Part shown: positions 9,252-16,599 of the stretch, in pieces
Layout of the letters: each line of letters begins with the position of its first letter
How positions within the stretch are numbered: position 1 is the first letter of the stretch
Source: Nitrospira sp.
GTDB lineage: Bacteria; Nitrospirota; Nitrospiria; Nitrospirales; Nitrospiraceae
NCBI GenBank assembly: GCA_024998565.1
Contig: JACOEM010000005.1
Location: 1 to 64,000 of the forward strand
Direction: 5' to 3'
Length of the DNA stretch: 64,000 bases
Program-made: the position numbers and the translations under genes
The notes under the pieces: generated by a model
The model's input: the letters and a program-made list of their open reading frames with translations, nothing else
Told to the model about the DNA's origin: nothing
Database searches by the model: none

Positions 9252-9770
9252 ATGAGTGCGACTGAACAACAGGTGCAATCTCACTACCAGGCGACCGCAG
9301 ACACGCCTGCGGACCGTCTGGAGGAGAAGACCGGTGACGATCTGCTGCAGTTCGTGATTTGCCTGATCGGTAGCGAAGAGTTCGCGGTGGATGTCCTGAG
9401 TGTACAGGAGATCAACCGGATCGTGGAGGTCACGCGAGTCCCAAAGACGCCTCCCTATGTGGAGGGAGTCATCAATCTGCGGGGCCGCATCATTCCCGTA
9501 CTGGACCTGAGAAAACTGTTTGGCCTGAGCGGAGCCCAACAGACCACGCAGACGCGTATCGTGGTGGTCTCGGTACAGGCACGACTGGTCGGGCTGATCG
9601 TGGATTCAGTGGAAGAGGTCTTGCGGGTGCCGAGAAGCGCCATTGAGCCGCCGCCTTCGGTCGGCACAATGGCCGGGGCTGAATTCACCCAGGGGGTCGG
9701 ACGGATCGATGACCGGCTCCTCATTCTGGTGGATCTGAGTCGGCTGCTCTTAGCCCGGGAAGCAGCGTAG
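9252..9770 (+). CDS. cheW: Coupling protein CheW (array 1)
   Basis: CheW links receptors to CheA. The 172-residue protein has a CheW domain from about residue 30, with DLLQFVICLIGSEEFAVDV, INRIVEVTRVPKTPPYVEGVINLRGRIIPVLDLRK and LVGLIVDSVEEVLRVP. The N-terminal 30 residues are polar and probably disordered. AAGGAG lies before the ATG. It closes the first run of array 1; the small gene after it is on the other strand. Confidence 0.94.
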   Translation: MSATEQQVQSHYQATADTPADRLEEKTGDDLLQFVICLIGSEEFAVDVLSVQEINRIVEVTRVPKTPPYVEGVINLRGRIIPVLDLRKLFGLSGAQQTTQTRIVVVSVQARLVGLIVDSVEEVLRVPRSAIEPPPSVGTMAGAEFTQGVGRIDDRLLILVDLSRLLLAREAA

Positions 9771-9828
9771 GAATCTGCCTGACCATGATGGGTGTACGAC
9801 AGAGGCGTTGTGATCGTCCAGGGGTGGG

Positions 9829-10071
9829 TTAGGAGTTCTGGGGGTCGGAAGAAGGTGGCTGAGAGGGTCCGCGACGGCTTCGGGCGTCAAGGACCCTCTC
9901 AAGCAACTGCAAGGACTCCGTCAACACATCCGATGCGCAACGCAAGGTGACATGAAACTGTTGCATGGCTTCCGGCCAACGCCCCTCCTTCTGCAGGACC
10001 TGAAATTTCCGATGTTGCTCATCGAGAATGGCTTGTTTGGCATCGAGCATCAAGCTATCGGCAGGACCCAC
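9829..10071 (-). CDS. Small hypothetical helical protein, antisense inside the chemotaxis island
   Basis: I do not recognise this 80-residue protein. It is the only minus-strand gene proposed in the first 29 kb. A GTG start at 10071 has GGAGGT 6 nt upstream, a much better ribosome site than the TTG at 10089. Residues 8-65 look amphipathic and helical (LDAKQAILDEQHRKFQVLQ, then ASDVLTESLQLLERVLDAR), followed by a Ser/Pro-rich tail. It fills most of the gap between cheW and motA. Size and helicity are reminiscent of small flagellar chaperones, but there is no motif to support that. A competing + strand reading frame looks less protein-like. Confidence 0.5.
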   Translation of the reverse strand: MGPADSLMLDAKQAILDEQHRKFQVLQKEGRWPEAMQQFHVTLRCASDVLTESLQLLERVLDARSRRGPSQPPSSDPQNS

Positions 10072-10200
10072 GAGAGCACCTCCATGCAAGACAATTGTGA
10101 CTCGATCGCACGCTATCAGAGTGCTTCCGAACGACGCAAGCCCACCATTCTGGGTACGGCGATGCGCGGCGTCCGGAAGCCGTGGTGAGGTAATCGACCC

Positions 10201-10971
10201 GTGGATATCGCAACAATCTTAGGTGTCGTCATCGCGATCGGCTCCATCCTGGGCGGCCAGGCGCTCGAAGGCGGCCATGTCGGATCAGTCCTCCAACTGA
10301 CGGCGTTTATCATCGTCATGGGTGGAACGATCGGCGCCTGTTGCGTTCAGAACCCGCTGTCTGTGGTCTTGAAGTCCATCAGCATGGTCTCGCTGGCGCT
10401 GACCAATCCTCCTCACGACGTGAAAGGGACGATTACACAGATCCTCGACCTGGCCAACGTGTCGCGCAAGCAGGGGTTACTCGCGTTGGAAGGGAAAATA
10501 AAGGACCTGCACGATCCGTTTTTTAAAAAAGGCATCCAGCTGATCGTCGATGGCACCGACCCGAAACTGCTTCAGGAAATCCTGGAAATCGAGGTCGAAC
10601 ACCATGAAGAGGAAGGCGTCCATGCGGCCAAGGTTTGGGAAGCCGCCGGCGGATATGCGCCCACCGTCGGAATTCTCGGGGCCGTCCTCGGGTTGATTCA
10701 CGTGATGGAGAACCTGGCCGACCCGTCAAAACTCGGCGGCGGTATCGCCGTTGCTTTCGTCGCAACGGTCTATGGCGTCGGCGCCGCGAATCTGTTCTTC
10801 CTGCCGATCGGCAACAAGATGAAGTTCAAACTGAAAGAAGAAGCCGGCTTGCGGACCATGGTCATTATGGGGCTCGTCGGCCTGGCTCAGGGCGAAAACC
10901 CCCGGCTCTTACAGGAAAAGCTCGAGAGTTTCCTCCCTCCGCACGAGCGAAGTAAAGAAGACAAGAAATAA
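10201..10971 (+). CDS. motA: Flagellar motor stator protein MotA/PomA
   Basis: MotA forms the ion-conducting stator ring with MotB. The 256-residue protein has a start hairpin of TM segments (about 4-22 and 30-50), a cytoplasmic loop (about 60-145), and TM3-TM4 (about 150-200), with motifs ATILGVVIAIGSILGG, ALLALEGK-type loop residues, EAAGGYAPTVGILGAVLGLIHVM and GIAVAFVATVYGVGAANLFFLPI. Its start (GTG, with GGTGAGG upstream) and architecture are closer to the sodium-type PomA/MotC group than to E. coli MotA, but the ion cannot be decided by eye. motB follows after 81 nt. Confidence 0.92.
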   Translation: MDIATILGVVIAIGSILGGQALEGGHVGSVLQLTAFIIVMGGTIGACCVQNPLSVVLKSISMVSLALTNPPHDVKGTITQILDLANVSRKQGLLALEGKIKDLHDPFFKKGIQLIVDGTDPKLLQEILEIEVEHHEEEGVHAAKVWEAAGGYAPTVGILGAVLGLIHVMENLADPSKLGGGIAVAFVATVYGVGAANLFFLPIGNKMKFKLKEEAGLRTMVIMGLVGLAQGENPRLLQEKLESFLPPHERSKEDKK

Positions 10972-11052
10972 CATCACTGGTCGTGCGGAACCCTATCTCG
11001 TAGCCTTGATCCAGCACTTCACGTTGCACCTGAGACGATTCACGGGCATTCG

Positions 11053-11832
11053 ATGGCGAAGAAGAAACACGAAGAACACGAAAACCACGAACGCTGGCTG
11101 GTGTCCTATGCGGACTTCATCACGTTGCTGTTCGCCTTTTTCGTGGTCATGTATTCCGTCTCGTCCGTCAACGAGGGCAAGTATCGAACGGTGAGCGACT
11201 CGATCAAAGCGGCATTGAATCCGGTGAACAGCACGCCGTCCAGCCGCTTGCCTTTCGCCGTCGGCGACGCGAAGCCGAAGATGATCAATCCCGACATGTC
11301 CAGCGCCAACGAACCGGTCATCAGGCGGATGAAAGAGATCATGAAAAAGATTCATCCGTCGCTCGCGCTGGAAATGCCGGATATCAAAATTATCGAAACC
11401 GGCAACGGGACCATCATGATTTCCCTGCCTGAATCGATTCTCTTTACGAGCGGAGAAGCACGGGTGCGTCCCGAGGCCTTACCGTTTCTGAAATCCCTGG
11501 CTCAGATTCTGATCGAGATGGATCGGCATGTCCGTATCCTGGGTCATACCGACAATGTGCCGATCAGGACCGCGCAATTCCCATCGAACTGGGAACTGTC
11601 GGCGGTCCGGGCCGTCATGGTCGTCCGGATTTTTTCCGAACTCTATGAAGTGCCGATTTCACACCTCTCAGCCACTGGATTCGCCGACTCCAAACCAGTC
11701 GCAAGCAACGACACGCCTGAAGGCCGGACGAAAAACCGTCGGGTTGAAATTATTATTCTGGAGAAGAGCCTGAGCGAGGAGACTCTCGATTCCATGTTGC
11801 CGGGCAATACCCCCCCGGCTCAACCGCTCTAA
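11053..11832 (+). CDS. motB: Flagellar motor stator protein MotB
   Basis: MotB anchors the stator to peptidoglycan. The 259-residue protein has a charged N-terminus (MAKKKHEEHENHERW), one TM segment with the ion-binding Asp (D21 in SYADFITLLFAFFVVMYS), a plug/linker region (about 42-115) and an OmpA-like peptidoglycan-binding domain (about 125-245, ILGHTDNVPI, NWELSAVRA, GRTKNRRVEIII). It pairs with motA upstream. Length and key residues are complete. Confidence 0.93.
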   Translation: MAKKKHEEHENHERWLVSYADFITLLFAFFVVMYSVSSVNEGKYRTVSDSIKAALNPVNSTPSSRLPFAVGDAKPKMINPDMSSANEPVIRRMKEIMKKIHPSLALEMPDIKIIETGNGTIMISLPESILFTSGEARVRPEALPFLKSLAQILIEMDRHVRILGHTDNVPIRTAQFPSNWELSAVRAVMVVRIFSELYEVPISHLSATGFADSKPVASNDTPEGRTKNRRVEIIILEKSLSEETLDSMLPGNTPPAQPL

Positions 11833-11896
11833 GAGCGGTCGGCATCTCCAGTGAGCGGACGGTGACCACGGCGTCTACAGCAACACCCTTAGGTGT

Positions 11897-11923
11897 TAAG
11901 AATTGTCCGACAGTGACCGATAC
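11897..11923 (+). promoter_or_regulatory. Candidate sigma-28 promoter P3
   Basis: TAAGAATT, an 11-nt spacer and ACCGATAC (or TTAAGAAT with 12 nt) lie 40 nt before the STAS gene at 11964. The -10 octamer is identical to P2 and P4. A short palindrome (AACACC-CTTA-GGTGTT, 11882-11897) abuts the -35 element and could be an operator. This would start a second transcription unit after motB. Confidence 0.42.
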
Positions 11924-11963
11924 GTACGTGAGGCGGAGTTCACCTCTCGAAAGGAAGATGTTC

Positions 11964-12194
11964 ATGATCCTCAAGCCGGCTGGTGATTTAACAATATTTG
12001 AAGTCGGTGCGTTGTACGAGGAGCTCAAGCAGGCGGTCACCGCCCATCCTCAAGTCGAACTGGACCTGTCCGAGGTGGACAAACTCGATGCCTCAGCGAT
12101 TCAACTGCTTATTGCCGTCCGTCGGTCCGAACGTATTGTGCTGACAGGGGTGACTGATCCGATGCGATCGCGCATGGCTGAATTAGGCGCGTAA
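11964..12194 (+). CDS. STAS-domain protein (chemotaxis-linked)
   Basis: This 76-residue protein is essentially one STAS domain. The ATG at 11964 is chosen for AAGGA 8 nt upstream; the next ATG at 11958 is too close. Motifs are [21 protein letters not shown] and [23 protein letters not shown], where DASA is the position of the regulatory Ser loop of anti-anti-sigma factors. Short STAS proteins of this type sit beside receptor-like genes in other che clusters, but their role is not well defined. It is followed at once by the one-TM receptor-like gene. Confidence 0.8.
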   Translation: MILKPAGDLTIFEVGALYEELKQAVTAHPQVELDLSEVDKLDASAIQLLIAVRRSERIVLTGVTDPMRSRMAELGA

Positions 12195-12234
12195 TCATTG
12201 TCCCACTTCGTCACCACGTACGGGAATCAAGCCG

Positions 12235-13350
12235 ATGATGTCATACTTATCAGTCTCTCTGGGAGCCTTCTTCGCCGGTACCTGTGTCGCCTGGATGTGG
12301 TGTCAGCGCCGAACGGCTTCAGCAAGACAGGCGCTCCAGGCCACCCATGACGCCATGCTGAAAGAGCAGGCGGAGCGTACCGCCGCGTGGGAGCAACTCG
12401 GACAGTCCACCATTCCCCTGGTCGCCGTCCTAAACGCTCAAATGAAAAGCGTGATCAGCCAGACCGAGCAGGCTGCCACCGATCTGGGGCAGCGGTTCAG
12501 CATGATCGCGTCGCGCGCCACGGTCCAAGCCAGGGAATCGACGCATCTCTTTGGTGACGGCGAGATGAGCCTCGATACGGTCTTGAAGACCACGGACACC
12601 ATGCTCGAAGGCTTTGTCGGCGACGTCATGAAGTCATCGGAAATGGCGCTTCAGATCGCGACCATTATGGACGAAGTCGAGCGTAGCACCAAGGCGATCA
12701 CCGGCATGATCGGCGAAATTGAGTTTATTGCAGACCAGACCAGATTGCTGGCCCTCAACGCCGCGATCGAAGCCGCACGAGCCGGAGAACATGGTCGCGG
12801 GTTCGCCGTCGTCGCCGATGAAGTGACCAAACTGGCGAACCGTTCAGGACAGGCTGCCAGCAGCATTAACAGCCTGGTCATGGACGTCCAGAAGAACACC
12901 ACGTTAGCGATGGGTACGGTGGAAAGCCTGGCGTCTGTGGATCTGAGCAAAACCTTGTCGATTAAACACCGCCTCGACAAGATGACGCGTGACCTGGCCG
13001 AACGGAATAATACGCTGAAATCGGCCGTGATGAACTCGAAATCCCATGCGGATGAACTGGCGCGGGACGTCGGTCAAATCATCATGGCACTCCAGTTCCA
13101 GGACATCACCAGACAGAAACTGGAACACGTCATCGAACCGCTCACCGAGGTTCGCGCGGTGATGGATGCCCTGATCCAGGGATTTTCGCAGGAGCAGGTG
13201 GCAGCCAAGATGGACTTCCTCACGAAGCTCGACCGCAGCTACACCATGGAAGAAGAACGCGCGGTGTTCCACCAGGCCGCAACCGGGTATGTCCCCGCGC
13301 CATCCCAGGATAGTGCTTCTTCGGAAGACGCCAATGTCACGTTGTTTTAG
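12235..13350 (+). CDS. Receptor-like protein with one TM, MCP signalling hairpin and CheZ-like motif
   Basis: The 371-residue protein has a single N-terminal TM (about 3-21), no periplasmic sensor and no HAMP. A coiled-coil follows, with the receptor tip [23 protein letters not shown] (about 162-185) that contacts CheA/CheW. Near residue 283 it carries [16 protein letters not shown], very similar to the catalytic-helix pattern of CheZ in this locus (ALSFQDLVAQSVNKLV). The last six residues, ANVTLF, match the end of CheD (SNVTLF). It could be a cytoplasmic-facing scaffold or adaptation target rather than an ordinary sensor. Phosphatase activity is only inference. Confidence 0.8.
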   Translation: MMSYLSVSLGAFFAGTCVAWMWCQRRTASARQALQATHDAMLKEQAERTAAWEQLGQSTIPLVAVLNAQMKSVISQTEQAATDLGQRFSMIASRATVQARESTHLFGDGEMSLDTVLKTTDTMLEGFVGDVMKSSEMALQIATIMDEVERSTKAITGMIGEIEFIADQTRLLALNAAIEAARAGEHGRGFAVVADEVTKLANRSGQAASSINSLVMDVQKNTTLAMGTVESLASVDLSKTLSIKHRLDKMTRDLAERNNTLKSAVMNSKSHADELARDVGQIIMALQFQDITRQKLEHVIEPLTEVRAVMDALIQGFSQEQVAAKMDFLTKLDRSYTMEEERAVFHQAATGYVPAPSQDSASSEDANVTLF

Positions 13351-13387
13351 GTAACGTCCGTTTATCAGAAGAATGAAGGAGTGCGCC

Positions 13388-13759
13388 ATGGCGAAAACAG
13401 TGTTGGTGGTCGACGATTCTCCCACGATGCGACAGATGGTGGCATTCACCCTGACCAGCGCGGGCTATCAGGTTGTGGAAGCCGGCAACGGCAAAGAGGC
13501 GGTCGGCAAAGTGAACGGCGGGGCCAAGCCGGACCTTGTCGTCACCGACCTGAACATGCCCGAGATGGACGGCATCACCCTGATCAAGGAAATCAGGAAG
13601 ATGCCGGCCCTCAAGTTCACCCCGATCTTGATGCTGACGACCGAAGCCTCCGACGACAAGAAAAAGGCGGGACAGGCCGCCGGAGCCACCGGATGGATCG
13701 TGAAGCCGTTCAATCCCGAGCAGATGATGGCCGTCATTAAGAAGGTGCTGCCCGGTTGA
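13388..13759 (+). CDS. cheY: Chemotaxis response regulator CheY (array 2)
   Basis: This 123-residue single-domain receiver has D9-D10, phosphoacceptor D54 in VVTDLNMPEMDG, and the Lys in GWIVKPFNPEQM. The ATG at 13388 follows AAGGAG by 6 nt, so five upstream residues of the open frame are dropped. It opens array 2 and precedes cheA2. Its sequence differs clearly from the array 1 CheY (for example TMRQMVAFTLTSAGYQ), so the two may signal to different targets. Confidence 0.94.
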   Translation: MAKTVLVVDDSPTMRQMVAFTLTSAGYQVVEAGNGKEAVGKVNGGAKPDLVVTDLNMPEMDGITLIKEIRKMPALKFTPILMLTTEASDDKKKAGQAAGATGWIVKPFNPEQMMAVIKKVLPG

Positions 13760-13879
13760 ATCGCGTCACCCGCCGATGGTCACGCGTCATCCGCAATCGG
13801 AACGTGGTAGCGACCAGGCGGGTGTGACTCTTTCATTTCCATCGACGAACGACGATTGACCGATGACGAGGCCCATCAC

Positions 13880-16003
13880 ATGAGCACTGATCTCTCACAC
13901 TTCAAAGACGCCTTTTTCGAAGAGTCCCAGGAACACCTGACGACGATTGAAGAAGGATTGCTCCAGCTCGAACAGCGGCCGGGCGACATCGACCTGCTGA
14001 ATCGAATCTTTCGCGGGGCCCATTCCATCAAGGGCAACAGCGGCATGTTCGGATTCACCGCCGTCTCCCAGTTCACCCACAAGATGGAATCGGTGCTGGA
14101 TCAGCTGCGCAGCAGTCAGATGGTCGTGACGGTCGACATCACGGATTTGCTGCTGCAGTCGCTGGATTGCCTCAAAACCCTGATCGATTGCGCCCGCACC
14201 GGTGCCGCTCCTGACGAAGCCCACGTGGCCGCCCTTGGAGGCAGGCTTGAAGCCTGCCAAGGCACACCGGCTCCCGGCCAACCGACGGCGGTGCCGGCTG
14301 CGGATCAACGTTCGCTGCCGCCGGGCACACATCGTTTCACCATCACCTGGGCGCCGCCGCAGTACCTGTTTCAGCGGGGGCTCGATCCTGCACAGTTCCT
14401 CAAGGAACTGGCCGGCCTGGGTACCGTCACGCATCTCGCTTTGGATGCCGGACGATTACCAGCCCTGGCGGAGTTAGATCCCGAGCAATGTTATCTCGGC
14501 TGGACGCTGGATCTCGAAACCGGCAAAGACCTCAAGGTCATCGACGCAGTCTTTGATTTCGTCCGCGAGGACAGCACCCTGACGATCGTCGACAATCCGG
14601 TCGACACACACGCGACCGCCGCAGTGTCCGAGGGGGCGAAGCCATTGGGCGAAATCCTCGTCGAGACCGGAGTGGTGTCACAGTCTCAGTTGAATCAGGC
14701 CTTGTCCCAACAGAAGAAGGTCGGAGAAATCCTGGTCGAACAGAAAGTGGCCACTCCGGAGCAAATCTCCGAGGCGCTCAAGAAACAATCCGAAGGCGCC
14801 GTACCGGCCAAGAAGGCTGAAACCCCGTCGATCAGAGTCGATACCGTCAAGATCGATCGCCTCATCAACCTGGTCGGGGAGTTGGTCATTACGCAGTCCA
14901 TGTTGAGTGATCTGGGGTCTCGTTTTGAAATGAGCCAGCTCCCGGTTCTGCTCGAACGCGTCGCACAATTGGAACGCAATACCAGGGAAATCCAAGAGCG
15001 CGTCATGGGGATTCGCATGGTCCCGATCGGGAATGCGTTCAGCCGGTTCCCGCGTCTGGTGCGCGACCTGTCCGGCAAGGCTGGAAAGAAAATTCAACTG
15101 ATCCTGTCGGGAGAAGAAACCGAACTCGACAAGACCGTCATCGAATCGATCGGCGATCCGTTGACCCATCTGGTGCGGAACTCAGCAGATCATGGGCTGG
15201 AGCCGCCGGATGAACGCGTAGCCGCGGGAAAGCCGGAACAAGGCATCATCCGCCTCAACGCGTTTCACGAAGGCGGCAGCATCTGCATCACCGTCGAGGA
15301 CGACGGGCGCGGTCTGAATCGGGACAAGATTCTTGCAAAGGGTATTAAGCAGGGATTGATCGCGGAGTCCGACAAACTGTCGGACGAGCAAATCTGGATG
15401 CTCATTTTCAAACCCGGGTTCTCCACCGCTGAAAAAGTCACGGATGTGTCCGGCCGCGGTGTCGGCATGGATGTCGTGAAACGCAACATCGAAGGCTTAG
15501 GCGGGACGGTGAGCATCAAGACCGTCACCGGCAAAGGCACCACGTTCACACTCAAGCTTCCGCTCACGCTCGCGATCATCGAGGGCATGACGGTTCGGGT
15601 CGGTCAGGATACGTACATCGTTCCGCTCCTCTCGATCCTGGAGTCGATTCAGCCTAAACGCGAGATGCTCAAAACCATCGTCGGCAAAGGGGAGTTGGTC
15701 AATGTGCGCGGCACCTATCTTCCTCTCATGCGCCTGTACGACGTGTTTCAGTTGGAGCCGGAACTCTCGGATCCGACGAAGGCCATCCTGTTGATTCTGG
15801 AAACCGAAGGCGAACGCGTCGCCGTGATGGTCGATGAAATTCTCGGCCAACAGCAGGTGGTGATCAAGAGTATGGAACAGAACTTCAGGAAGATCGAAGG
15901 GGTGGCCGGCGCCACCATTCTTGGCGACGGCACGGTCGGCTTTATTCTGGATGTGCGCGGATTGCTCAATATTGCGCGGCAAAGAACCGCAAAGGCGGCG
16001 TAG
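13880..16003 (+). CDS. cheA: Chemotaxis histidine kinase CheA (array 2)
   Basis: The 707-residue kinase has Hpt (1-110, His48 in GAHSIKGNSGMFGF), then a P2-like alpha/beta domain (about 150-245, HRFTITWAPPQYLFQRGLDP and LYLGW-type residues). Two LGEIL-type repeats follow (about 255-305, PLGEILVETGVVSQSQLNQAL and VGEILVEQKVATPEQISEAL). The rest is dimerisation domain, HATPase (LVRNSADHGLE, DDGRGL, GRGVGMDVV) and C-terminal CheW-like domain. The ATG at 13880 has GAGG upstream and places Hpt at the N-terminus. It is longer than CheA1 because of the extra P2-like domain. Confidence 0.95.
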   Translation: MSTDLSHFKDAFFEESQEHLTTIEEGLLQLEQRPGDIDLLNRIFRGAHSIKGNSGMFGFTAVSQFTHKMESVLDQLRSSQMVVTVDITDLLLQSLDCLKTLIDCARTGAAPDEAHVAALGGRLEACQGTPAPGQPTAVPAADQRSLPPGTHRFTITWAPPQYLFQRGLDPAQFLKELAGLGTVTHLALDAGRLPALAELDPEQCYLGWTLDLETGKDLKVIDAVFDFVREDSTLTIVDNPVDTHATAAVSEGAKPLGEILVETGVVSQSQLNQALSQQKKVGEILVEQKVATPEQISEALKKQSEGAVPAKKAETPSIRVDTVKIDRLINLVGELVITQSMLSDLGSRFEMSQLPVLLERVAQLERNTREIQERVMGIRMVPIGNAFSRFPRLVRDLSGKAGKKIQLILSGEETELDKTVIESIGDPLTHLVRNSADHGLEPPDERVAAGKPEQGIIRLNAFHEGGSICITVEDDGRGLNRDKILAKGIKQGLIAESDKLSDEQIWMLIFKPGFSTAEKVTDVSGRGVGMDVVKRNIEGLGGTVSIKTVTGKGTTFTLKLPLTLAIIEGMTVRVGQDTYIVPLLSILESIQPKREMLKTIVGKGELVNVRGTYLPLMRLYDVFQLEPELSDPTKAILLILETEGERVAVMVDEILGQQQVVIKSMEQNFRKIEGVAGATILGDGTVGFILDVRGLLNIARQRTAKAA

Positions 16004-16063
16004 AGACGGCCTCAGAGACAGGATCGATGGGTTGGATACCACGAACAGGGCGAGGAGGATACG

Positions 16064-16573
16064 ATGGCGACTCAGGAGTTGGCGAGCAAAGATTCGAATC
16101 AGCAGATGGGAATTACGACCGACGGCAGTCAATTCCTGACCTTCCAGCTGGGGGAAGAACTGTACGGGGTCGACATTCTCCGGGTTCAGGAAATCAAAGG
16201 CTACACGGCAGTCACTCGCATTCCCAATACGCCGGCCCACATCAAGGGTGTGCTGAACTTGCGCGGCACCATCGTCCCGATCGTCGAGCTACGGACGAAG
16301 TTCGGTATGCCGACGATTGAATACACGATGTTTACCGTGATCGTCGTGGTCGTCGTAAAAGAGAAAATCATGGGCCTCGTGGTGGATGCGGTGTCGGATG
16401 TCCTGGATATCGACAAGAAAGACATCCAGCCCGCTCCGCAGTTCGGAGCGCAGGTGGACGTGAGCTTCTTGAACGGCATCGGCAAGGCCGGGGACAAGCT
16501 GGTGGCCCTACTCGATATGGATCGTCTGTTGACCGATGGAGACATGCAAGAAGCGACGAAAGCCGCAGCCTAA
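16064..16573 (+). CDS. cheW: Coupling protein CheW (array 2)
   Basis: This 169-residue CheW has QFLTFQLGEELYGVDILRVQEIKGY, IPNTPAHIKGVLNLRGTIVPIVELR and IMGLVVDAVSDVLDI. GAGGAGGA lies just upstream of the ATG. It lies between cheA2 and the globin/PAS receptor, so it most likely couples that soluble receptor to CheA2. Confidence 0.94.
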   Translation: MATQELASKDSNQQMGITTDGSQFLTFQLGEELYGVDILRVQEIKGYTAVTRIPNTPAHIKGVLNLRGTIVPIVELRTKFGMPTIEYTMFTVIVVVVVKEKIMGLVVDAVSDVLDIDKKDIQPAPQFGAQVDVSFLNGIGKAGDKLVALLDMDRLLTDGDMQEATKAAA

Positions 16574-16599
16574 CTATTCGAACCAAGGGAGAGCAGGAC

